Assembly (NCBI GenBank): GCA_023251895.1
Contig: JAHEXX010000008.1
Span: 1-37,688, forward strand
Reading direction: 5' to 3'
Length of the DNA: 37,688 nucleotides
Source: a bacterium
Lineage (GTDB): Bacteria > Actinomycetota > UBA4738 > HRBIN12
In this document: piece by piece, positions 10,493 through 18,315 of the stretch
How the letters are laid out: each line of letters opens with the position of its first letter
Numbering within the stretch: position 1 is the first letter of the stretch
The notes under the pieces: generated by a model
The model's database searches: none
What the model saw: only the letters and a program-made list of their open reading frames with translations
Told to the model about the DNA's origin: nothing
Translations under genes and position numbers: made by a program

Positions 10493-11262
10493 GAGCGGCC
10501 CGTCGCCTCCAGCCGCCGGGCCTCGGCCTTGGTCGCCTCGACCTCGGCAGCGTCGCCGACCCGTTCGATGTGTTCCTCGGCCACGGCGAGCAGCACCCTT
10601 CGGAAGTGATGGGCCACCAGCTCCGTCACCGACGGGAGCAGCCTGCGGAAGGCCCCCACCAGTTGTTCCGCCGCCTGCTCGTCTGAGCCCATAGTGTCGC
10701 GGATCGGCTTGCGCACGTGCTCGTCGAACAATTCGACGGCCCGTTCGGCGAGCGTCGTCATGGCCCCGTGGGTGTCGCGGGCCAGGGTCAGGAGGTCGCC
10801 GAGCGGCAGGCCGAACTCGAGGAGGGTCAGCGCCGCCCGGACCATCTCGATGTCGGCGGCGGTGTACCTCTCTTGCCCGTTCCCCTGCCGACCGATGGCG
10901 ATACCCTCGCGTTCCACGGCCTGGATCAGCGAGGCCGGGACCCCGCTCCGGGCGGCGAACTCGTCCAGCGTGAGGAGCTCGGCGTCGTCGTGACCCTCCG
11001 TGCGTGCGGCTGCGACAGCGGCTGCCAGGTCGGCGTCAGGCTTGCCCAGCTCCCCCTCGAGGACCCGCCGGATCGCGTTCAAGGTGAGGCCCTTGCGCTG
11101 CAGCGATCGGATCTCGCGGATCCGCTCAGCGTGCCCGGGCCCGTACCACGCCACCCGGCCCTCTCGCCGAGGCGGCGGGAGCAGGCCTCGGGACTGGTAG
11201 TAGCGGACGGTGTCGACGGAAACGTCGCACGCCGCGGCGAGCTGTTCTACCCGGTACCTCAC
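10489..11262 (-). CDS. MerR-family transcriptional regulator with a second MerR-like region
   Basis: N-terminal MRYRVEQLAAACDVSVDTVRYYQSRGLLPPPRREGRVAWYGPGHAERI; second HTH-like LTLDEFAARSGVPASLIQAVEREGIAI...RYTAADIEMVRAALTLLEFGLPL; stop overlaps menG start. Confidence 0.85.
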   Translation of the reverse strand: MRYRVEQLAAACDVSVDTVRYYQSRGLLPPPRREGRVAWYGPGHAERIREIRSLQRKGLTLNAIRRVLEGELGKPDADLAAAVAAARTEGHDDAELLTLDEFAARSGVPASLIQAVEREGIAIGRQGNGQERYTAADIEMVRAALTLLEFGLPLGDLLTLARDTHGAMTTLAERAVELFDEHVRKPIRDTMGSDEQAAEQLVGAFRRLLPSVTELVAHHFRRVLLAVAEEHIERVGDAAEVEATKAEARRLEATGRS

Positions 11263-11317
11263 GACCAGAGACTCTACGAGTGTTCGCTCGAAGGGTCCAA
11301 GCGAGGCCGGGCGCTGG

Positions 11318-12085
11318 TCAGACCGGCGCGCTCACGGAGGTGATCAGCGAGCATGTGTCGGGGGAGACCGCCCAGGCCAGGGCGCGAGTGGGCGCCTGGC
11401 CGGCCTTGGGCGACGACAGGAACACGGCGATGTAGGCGTCCTGGTTCTCGTAGGTGGCCCGGATCAGGCGAACCAACTGGAGGCTCGTACCCTCGTCGGA
11501 CGCGGCCAGTACCTCCCCGACGCAGGCGACGGCGGCGTCCGTTTGGGGCCGGTCGGCGTTGCGTCCCTCGGCTCGCGCGAAGGGGCCGAGGAAGGCCAAG
11601 TCCTTGGCGAGCTTCGTGAGGGCCGCGCGGTCGTAGACGCGGTTCTGGAGGGCGAGGACGATCACCGGGGAGGCCTCGGTCGGGACAGCCCCGCCTCCGC
11701 CTTCGGCCGCGGCGTTCTTCACCGGGGCGCTCGTCCTTGCCCCGCCGGTGGTGAGCCCGCCCCCGATCTTCGGGATGACGACGGCCGCGAAGACCAGGAC
11801 CACGGCGGCCGCGGCAGCCAGGCCCACCAGCTGATACCGCCGCTCGCGGGGCCTGGCCGCCGCGGCAGGCCGCTTCCGCGATTCCCACTGGACCCGCCCG
11901 GTGAGGCCCTGAGGGACCTCCTCGTCCGCCAGGAGCCCGAGGAGCGCTTGGGCCCGCGTCGCGAGGGCCAGCTCTTCGCGGCAGGTCTCGCACGTTGCGA
12001 GGTGCGCGTCGACGACGACGCGCTCCTCGGCGGGGAGCGCGTCGTCCGCGTAGCCGGCAAGCAGTTCCTCGGGATGATCGTTCAT
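11318..12085 (-). CDS. anti-sigma factor, zinc-finger (zf-HC2) type with one TM segment
   Basis: DAHLATCETCREELALATRAQALLG (HxxxCxxC), TM LVGLAAAAAVVLVFAAVVIP; overlaps the sigma gene stop. Confidence 0.82.
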   Translation of the reverse strand: MNDHPEELLAGYADDALPAEERVVVDAHLATCETCREELALATRAQALLGLLADEEVPQGLTGRVQWESRKRPAAAARPRERRYQLVGLAAAAAVVLVFAAVVIPKIGGGLTTGGARTSAPVKNAAAEGGGGAVPTEASPVIVLALQNRVYDRAALTKLAKDLAFLGPFARAEGRNADRPQTDAAVACVGEVLAASDEGTSLQLVRLIRATYENQDAYIAVFLSSPKAGQAPTRALAWAVSPDTCSLITSVSAPV

Positions 12086-12669
12086 GCCTGCACCGTTCCG
12101 TCTGACGATCGAGGGATACCCGGGCGTTCCCGGCCCGGGATGCCCATTGCGCGGGCCAGGGCCACCCGCCCCCGGTGGAGGCGGCTCTTCACGGTTCCGA
12201 TGGGGATGTTGAGGATCTCCGCGATCTCCTCATGGGACACGTCCTGGACGTCGTGGAGCACCAGCACGGCGCGGAACTCAGCGGACACGCGCAGCAGGGC
12301 CCGCTGGACGTCGATCGACTCCGCCGCGGCGTCGGCGTGGTCGGGCGCCGGAGGGCCGGCTTCGGGCTCGTGCGCCTCGTCGGCGAGCGGCGCGCGCCGG
12401 CGCTTGCGGAGCAGGTCGTAGCACGCGTTCACGGTGACGCGGTGCATCCACGTAGTGAACGCGGCGTCGCCCCGGAACGAGGACAGCTTGCGAAGCGCGA
12501 TGAGGAACGCGTCCTGCGTCGCGTCTCGCGCGTCCTCCTCTCGGCCGGTCATCCGCAACGCCAGGTTGTAGACGCGCCGCTCGTGGCGCCGTACGAGCTC
12601 GGCGAACGCGTCACGCTCGCCTTCCAGGTAGCGGCGGACGAGTTCCTGATCGCGGGGTTCCTCAGCCAC
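12082..12669 (-). CDS. sigM: RNA polymerase ECF sigma factor (SigM-like)
   Basis: Region 2 YNLALRMTGREEDARDATQDAFLIALRKLSSFRGDAAFTTWMHRVTVNACYDLLR; region 4 VLVLHDVQDVSHEEIAEILNIPIGTVKSRLHRGR. Confidence 0.88.
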   Translation of the reverse strand: MAEEPRDQELVRRYLEGERDAFAELVRRHERRVYNLALRMTGREEDARDATQDAFLIALRKLSSFRGDAAFTTWMHRVTVNACYDLLRKRRRAPLADEAHEPEAGPPAPDHADAAAESIDVQRALLRVSAEFRAVLVLHDVQDVSHEEIAEILNIPIGTVKSRLHRGRVALARAMGIPGRERPGIPRSSDGTVQA

Positions 12670-12820
12670 CGCGCCCGACCATCCGGAGCTCGGCGACCTC
12701 TAGCCGATTCCCGGGGACTCGGTCGGAGGTGCCGAAGGCGATCGTGATCGCCCCACGGCCCATGTCGTACTCGAGGAGATACCGATTGCCCAGGACCGTC
12801 GGCCGGTGTGGGGTCTTCAC
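12662..12820 (-). CDS. small ORF of unknown function (52 aa) overlapping the sigma-factor start
   Basis: GTG at 12820: VKTPHRPTVLGNRYLLEYDMGRGAITIAFGTSDRVPGNRLEVAELRMVGRGG*; its TGA lies inside the first codons of the sigma gene. Below the length cutoff of the supplied ORF track. Confidence 0.45.
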   Translation of the reverse strand: MKTPHRPTVLGNRYLLEYDMGRGAITIAFGTSDRVPGNRLEVAELRMVGRGG

Positions 12821-12842
12821 CCCGGCAGTCTAAGCCGGGGTG
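12818..12842. terminator. perfect 9-bp inverted repeat with 7-nt loop (terminator or translation-control hairpin)
   Basis: CACCCCGGC-AGTCTAA-GCCGGGGTG, downstream of the murJ-side operon and overlapping the putative sORF start codon. Confidence 0.6.
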
Positions 12843-12868
12843 AGGCCCACCCGGCTCAAGGCCGAGGG

Positions 12869-13264
12869 TCAGAGCTTGGGTGGTCCCGTCGCGACGGTCA
12901 CCCTCGCCACGGTGAAGCGCTTGAGCTCATCGAAGTACTTGAAGGCGATCGTGGATGCGACCTTCCTGACCGTCAAGGTGACCACGCCGCTCTTGAAATT
13001 GACCCCGAACTTGGCCAGCTTTGCGTCGGGGTCCTCAGCCGAGATCGTATGCGTCGCCACCTGCGCGGCCCGTTCCTGGTTGCGGGAATGCTGGAAGTTG
13101 TCCGCTGCATCCTTCGCCGCCTGTTCCGCCAGGTCGGAGAGCTGGGTCTTCGTGAAGACGACCGAGAGCGTGTCGATGGCGGCGACCCCGAGTAGCACGA
13201 CCACGAGGAGCATGAAGACGATGGCCTTGCCGACCAACCCGCGTTCGCCGGAAAGGCGGGTCAC
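12869..13264 (-). CDS. hypothetical TadE/TadG-like single-TM protein
   Basis: VTRLSGERGLVGKAIVFMLLVVVLLGVAAIDTLSVVFTKTQLSDLAEQAAKDAADN...; GTG overlaps murJ stop. Confidence 0.65.
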   Translation of the reverse strand: MTRLSGERGLVGKAIVFMLLVVVLLGVAAIDTLSVVFTKTQLSDLAEQAAKDAADNFQHSRNQERAAQVATHTISAEDPDAKLAKFGVNFKSGVVTLTVRKVASTIAFKYFDELKRFTVARVTVATGPPKL

Positions 13265-14892
13265 CTGCCGAACCTCGATACGAGCATGTTCTTGACGGTA
13301 TCGACCTCTTCGGCCCCGACGATAAGCGCGATGACCCCGAACACAAGCACTCCGGCTGCAACGGCGGCGGCAATCTGCACGACCTGGTGCGGGAGTGTCG
13401 TCGTGCCCAGCGCGTCGCCCACGAGCCGGGCCACGCCCCAGGCGACCCCGGCGCCGCCCCCCCCGGCCACCAGGGCCTTGCCGACCCCGGCCGCGATGCG
13501 CCTGCCCTCGATCCGGTCGAGCCGCCGCCGCATCGCCCAAAGCAGCGCGGCGGTGCCCGCCGTGTAGGCGGTGGCATGCCCCAGGGCAAGGCCCCGCACT
13601 CCCAGGTGGAGCACGAAGAAGAAGAGGAGGTTCGCCGCCACGTTCACGAGGTTGGCGCCGACGTTGACGAGGGCGGGGGTCCGGCTGTCCTGCATCGCGT
13701 AGAACCCTCGGGTCAGCAGCTGGAAGGTGGAGAACGAGAACAGGCCGAGCGCGAACGCGAACAGGATCTGGGCCACGAACCGGGTCTGTTGTTCGGGCTG
13801 CGCTGCCCCGGCGAAGGGTCCGTGCGCGAACAGCAGGCGCGCGATGGGTTGGGCCAGGGCCAGGTAGCCGAGGGCGGCCGGGATGATGATGAACGCGGTC
13901 GCCCGGATCCCCATCGATAGCTGCGAGCGGTACCCCTCCCGATCGCCGGCCGACCAACGGGAAGACATGGCCGGCAGGAGCGCCGTGAACACCGACACCA
14001 CGAAGATGGCGTGCGGGAGCTGGAACACGATGAACGCGTACTGGTACGCGGAGAGCCCACCCGTGTCGCGGTTGGCCAGAACGATGACGAGCAGGTACGC
14101 GAGCTGGTTCGAGACCACGTACACGATCACCCAGGTCGCCAGGCGGACGATTCGGCGCACAGCTGCATCCCGCCACTGCAGCCTCCATCGGAACCGGAAC
14201 CCCGTGCGCCGCAGCGAGGGCCACAGGGCGGCGGTCATCGCGAACACCCCGAACGTGGTTCCTATGGCAAGGATGTACTTCTGCGCCGTCGTCGCGAGCT
14301 CGCCCGGGTTGGTGGGGCCGGGGAGTTGGGTGACGACGATCATCGTCGCGATGACCACGAGGTTGTTCAAGATGGGCGCGAACATGGGCGCCGCGAAGCG
14401 CCGGTGGGCGTTCAGCAAGCCGGTGGCGACCGAGCCCACGCCGTAGAGGAGGATCTGGGGCATGAAGAACACCAGGAAGAACGAGGCCAGCGCGCGGGTG
14501 GCCTCCTGCTGGGCGGCCGGCACTTGCACCGTGTAGAGCGAGATGATGACGGGCGCCGCGACCATACCCACGACCATCACCGTTCCAAGGACGACGATGG
14601 CGATGGACATGACGTCCCGTGCCACGTCCCGGGCTTCTTCCGGTCCGCGAGTCTGCATCCAGTCCACGAACACCGGGACGAACACCGACGACAACACGCC
14701 GCCCAGTACCAGCTCGTAGATGATGTTGGGCGTGACGTTCGCCGTGTTGTAGGCGTCGGCCAGACGGTCCTTGATGATGCCGAGCGCCGCCACCGTGGCG
14801 ATCAGCCGGGCCACCCCCGTGATCCGCGACAGCGCCGTTCCGAGCGACATCACGGCGGTGTGCCGGACCAGGGCGGACCTCGTGTCCTCCAC
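13261..14892 (-). CDS. murJ: lipid II flippase MurJ (MviN)
   Basis: SLGTALSRITGVARLIATVAALG... ADAYNTANVTPNIIYELVLGGVLSSVFVPVFV; about 14 hydrophobic segments. Confidence 0.92.
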   Translation of the reverse strand: MEDTRSALVRHTAVMSLGTALSRITGVARLIATVAALGIIKDRLADAYNTANVTPNIIYELVLGGVLSSVFVPVFVDWMQTRGPEEARDVARDVMSIAIVVLGTVMVVGMVAAPVIISLYTVQVPAAQQEATRALASFFLVFFMPQILLYGVGSVATGLLNAHRRFAAPMFAPILNNLVVIATMIVVTQLPGPTNPGELATTAQKYILAIGTTFGVFAMTAALWPSLRRTGFRFRWRLQWRDAAVRRIVRLATWVIVYVVSNQLAYLLVIVLANRDTGGLSAYQYAFIVFQLPHAIFVVSVFTALLPAMSSRWSAGDREGYRSQLSMGIRATAFIIIPAALGYLALAQPIARLLFAHGPFAGAAQPEQQTRFVAQILFAFALGLFSFSTFQLLTRGFYAMQDSRTPALVNVGANLVNVAANLLFFFVLHLGVRGLALGHATAYTAGTAALLWAMRRRLDRIEGRRIAAGVGKALVAGGGGAGVAWGVARLVGDALGTTTLPHQVVQIAAAVAAGVLVFGVIALIVGAEEVDTVKNMLVSRFGR

Positions 14893-14909
14893 GGGGGGGG
14901 CGGGGGTGA

Positions 14910-16955
14910 TCAGCTCGTCTTCCGTGGCAGGAACCTCCTAGCCCAGGCGAGGAGCAGCAGCGCGCCAGCTCCCATCGTGATGATGAGGGCGATCCGGTTG
15001 TACGCCGTGGAACGAACGCTGAGTTCGGTGCCACTCACCGGGGCCCCCAAAGGCGACTTGACGACCACAGCCACCTGGAACACACCGGCGGTCTTCGCCT
15101 CTACGTCGAGCTGGAGCGTCGTGTCACCCGGCTCCAGGCGGATCTGCCGGGCCGGGCCCTCGGAGAGGTGCGAGGAGGCGAACTGCACCACGACCCGGAC
15201 CGGCTGTGGCGTGTCGTTGTGGAGGCGAACCGGGATTGTCCCCCGGCTGGAGGTGAGGATGAACTCCTGGCCTTGATACGCACCGACCGCTTGCAGCGCG
15301 ACCGTGGTCTCGCGGCGGGCGGCCCGGACGAACCCGACCCCGGCGCGCTCGTCGCCGACGAATTGCCGGGCCTCCGCGAGGAGCAGTTGCGTCTCGAGGC
15401 GAGCGGGATCGGGCTGCGGGGAGGGGTTGGGCTGCACCAGGATCGAGCGCCAGGTGGCGATCTTCCCTCGTGCCAGCTCCAGCAGCTCGACGTAGTTCCG
15501 GGTGAACGACGGGCCCCCATCGACGAGCAGGGTGGCGGGCTCCTTCGGGGGCGGGAACCGCTGGAGCAGGGTCGATGCCAAAACGGGTTGGAGCCAAGGG
15601 GCGCGCGAGATCCTCCGGATCAGCGGCTCGAAGATCGCGGTCGGCGGGGCCGCCTCCTCGGACACGATCATCGCCAGTCCGCGCTCGACCGAGGGCTGCT
15701 CCCGCCAGATCACGGCGAGTTCCGCCAGCATGGCCTGCGCTCCCAGGACCGGATCCTGGGACGTGAGCGGCGAGGACAGGAGGTCTTCGATGCCGGGATC
15801 GGGCGCCACGGCTGAGACGGTCGCGCCCCCTGCCGCCAGGGTGGCGGTCGGTGGCCCCGCGAGCCCCAGTGGCTGCGCCGGCATCTCGACCGCGCCGGCA
15901 TCCAACAGCAGGACCCGCACGCCGTTCGCGCGCAGGGCGTCCAGCGCGCGCCTGTCGACCACGCCCCCAGGGGGCCGGAGCACGGCCGGATCCGGCTGGC
16001 CGACCAGTGGAGTCAGGAACGTCCGCCCCTTGTCCAGCTGAACCCGCACGTCGGCGCCGAGCCCGCTCGCCTCGAGGGCGGGCAAGCTCGGCGCCGAGAA
16101 CGGTAGGGCGGAGATCTCGGCCCCGGCCAGACCGGCGAGCTGCCTGAGGACATTCGCAGCGCCGACGGCCCCACCCTCTCCGGGATTCACGCGCCGCACG
16201 GTTCCGACGGCATCCACCACCGCGTAGCCGTCCACCATCGCGCGGAGCTGCAGCACGAGGGTGGGGGAAAGCGCCAGGTCGAACGGGACCGCGTCGGGCC
16301 GAGCGGCCATGGCATAGAGCGCCGCCGTCTCGGCCGCGATCCGCCCCCCGGGGGCGACGGCATCTTCCAGGTCGGACGACCGGAACCGCCCATCTGGTCC
16401 CACGACCAGCGGACCGTCGAGCACGAAGGTCCAGCCCAACACGAGCGGCGTCTCGGGCTGGCGAACCAAGAACACCTCGGGCGTGCGGAGCGCGGCCACC
16501 GGAACGCCGGCCGACTGCAGTTCGACCTTCACGGGGTACACGAGCGACTCTCCGCCGGCGGCGAGGGAGCGCGTATCCACCGATGCCGAGAACTCGCGAG
16601 TGGCCCCCGCCGCCAGCGCGCCATCCACGGCCTGCGGCACCGTGAGGACGGCCCCGGTCTGCGGATCGGTCTCCAACGAGGACTCGTATGCCGTCCGCGT
16701 TCGGACCGCCTCGAAGACGGTGACCTTCAAGGAGAGATCCCCGAGGGCTGCATCGCCCCCGTTGGTGGCCCGCACGGTGAGGTGGAGCTGGGGATCCCTC
16801 GGTGTGGTCCACGGGGTCTGCCCGGCAAGCTTCAGGTGAACCGCCGCCTGATCCTGCGCTTCCACGGGCGACGGCGAACCGATCGACGCCAGGAGCACCG
16901 CCGCCAGGAGCGCGGTCACCCTCCGGACCGACGCTCCGGCCATCCGCCGCCTCAC
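14910..16955 (-). CDS. DUF6049-like secreted/membrane protein
   Basis: Signal peptide VRRRMAGASVRRVTALLAAVLLASIGSPSPVEA, long extracellular region, C-terminal TM IALIITMGAGALLLLAWARRFL; position next to murJ. Confidence 0.72.
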   Translation of the reverse strand: MRRRMAGASVRRVTALLAAVLLASIGSPSPVEAQDQAAVHLKLAGQTPWTTPRDPQLHLTVRATNGGDAALGDLSLKVTVFEAVRTRTAYESSLETDPQTGAVLTVPQAVDGALAAGATREFSASVDTRSLAAGGESLVYPVKVELQSAGVPVAALRTPEVFLVRQPETPLVLGWTFVLDGPLVVGPDGRFRSSDLEDAVAPGGRIAAETAALYAMAARPDAVPFDLALSPTLVLQLRAMVDGYAVVDAVGTVRRVNPGEGGAVGAANVLRQLAGLAGAEISALPFSAPSLPALEASGLGADVRVQLDKGRTFLTPLVGQPDPAVLRPPGGVVDRRALDALRANGVRVLLLDAGAVEMPAQPLGLAGPPTATLAAGGATVSAVAPDPGIEDLLSSPLTSQDPVLGAQAMLAELAVIWREQPSVERGLAMIVSEEAAPPTAIFEPLIRRISRAPWLQPVLASTLLQRFPPPKEPATLLVDGGPSFTRNYVELLELARGKIATWRSILVQPNPSPQPDPARLETQLLLAEARQFVGDERAGVGFVRAARRETTVALQAVGAYQGQEFILTSSRGTIPVRLHNDTPQPVRVVVQFASSHLSEGPARQIRLEPGDTTLQLDVEAKTAGVFQVAVVVKSPLGAPVSGTELSVRSTAYNRIALIITMGAGALLLLAWARRFLPRKTS

Positions 16956-17722
16956 GTTCTCACCAGGACCGAGATCTCCTCCGCGGCGAACAGCACCGCG
17001 ACGAGGATCAGGAACACCCCTACCGCCAGACGGAGGGCGCCCTCCCCTGCCCCCAGCGATAGCCGGGCGCCGAGGCGCGCTCCCGGCACCACGCCCACCG
17101 TCAGCACGAGCGCGATGGCCCAGTCGATGTTCCCCAAGGCCCAGTGCACGATGGCTCCGGGGATCACCAAAGCCACGATGGCGGCCAGGGACGTGCCCAA
17201 GGCCTGCTTCAGCGGCATCCCGAACACCCCGGCTAGCAGCGGCACGATGATGATGCCCCCCCCCACGCCGAGGAGTCCGGACACGAACCCGGCGGCGGCT
17301 CCCGCCAAGCCATACTGCCACCCGGGGACCTCCGTGTGCGTCCGCGAAGGCCGGGCCTGCTTCCCTCTGGCCACCTGGACAGCCTGCCAGGCCAACAGAC
17401 CCGCCGTGACGAGCAGGAGGATGTCGGCGTTGACCCGGTCGGCCACCAAAGCGCCGGCGGCGGCGCCGAACATCCCCGGTCCCGCCATCCACTTGACCGC
17501 GCGCAGGTCGATCTGGCCGGCCTTCCGGTATCTGGCCGCGCCCGTCAGGGCGGTGGGGAGGATCACCGGCAGAGGGGTAGCCACCGCGATGATTGGTAAG
17601 ACGTCGAAGAACGCGACGATGGCCGGGGTGGTGATGATACCGCCGCCCACGCCGAACGCTCCGGACAGTACGCCGGCGGCGAATCCGGAGATCACGCCGG
17701 CGACCGCCTCGAACAGCGTCAT
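16952..17722 (-). CDS. TauE/SafE-family (sulfite exporter-like) membrane protein
   Basis: GVISGFAAGVLSGAFGVGGGIITTPAIV ... GFVSGLLGVGGGIIIVPLLAGVFGMPLKQALGTSL (duplicated GxxxGxxGxGGGxxxxP motif). Confidence 0.87.
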   Translation of the reverse strand: MTLFEAVAGVISGFAAGVLSGAFGVGGGIITTPAIVAFFDVLPIIAVATPLPVILPTALTGAARYRKAGQIDLRAVKWMAGPGMFGAAAGALVADRVNADILLLVTAGLLAWQAVQVARGKQARPSRTHTEVPGWQYGLAGAAAGFVSGLLGVGGGIIIVPLLAGVFGMPLKQALGTSLAAIVALVIPGAIVHWALGNIDWAIALVLTVGVVPGARLGARLSLGAGEGALRLAVGVFLILVAVLFAAEEISVLVRT

Positions 17723-18225
17723 CCGAGATGATCCGCGGCCTTGGTCAGGATCTCCCGCTCCCCCCGGTACGTGGCCCGCTTCAGCGCCTCCGGGAGCGGG
17801 AACCACCGGACCTCCTCCATCTCGTCGTCATGGTCGGACACGTCGCCGCCCGTGGCCCGCATGAGGAAGAAGTGGACGCGCTTCCGCACCCGCACGCCAT
17901 CCCACACGTAGAAATACCGGCTCTGGCCGAGGGGTGCCTCGATGGTGGCTTCCAGTCCGGTCTCCTCCCGGACCTCACGAACGGCTGCCGACTCGGGGGT
18001 CTCCTCGGGCTCCACAGCGCCCTTGGCCAGCCCCCAAGCCAGGTCGCCGCGGCGGGTCCGGCGGGACGCCAGGGCGACCTGGACGACGCCCTTGCGCCGC
18101 CGGTACACGACGCCGCCCGAGGAGACCTCGGACCTGCTCGGGGGGGTCGTGGACCGGCGGCGCTTGGTCGGCTGCTTCCCCCCAGCGGAGCGCCCTTTCG
18201 TCGAGGACGTGCCCTTCGGGCTCAC
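17719..18225 (-). CDS. NUDIX hydrolase
   Basis: Nudix box GAVEPEETPESAAVREVREETGLEA; GTG start VSPKGTSS. Confidence 0.88.
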   Translation of the reverse strand: MSPKGTSSTKGRSAGGKQPTKRRRSTTPPSRSEVSSGGVVYRRRKGVVQVALASRRTRRGDLAWGLAKGAVEPEETPESAAVREVREETGLEATIEAPLGQSRYFYVWDGVRVRKRVHFFLMRATGGDVSDHDDEMEEVRWFPLPEALKRATYRGEREILTKAADHLG

Positions 18226-18315
18226 GGCGCGGATTGTAAGCGCAGATCGGCGACCCCTCGGCAGGGCGGCCAACACCCACGCCCTGCGGCGGGAGGCGGA
18301 TAGGCTGACTTCATC

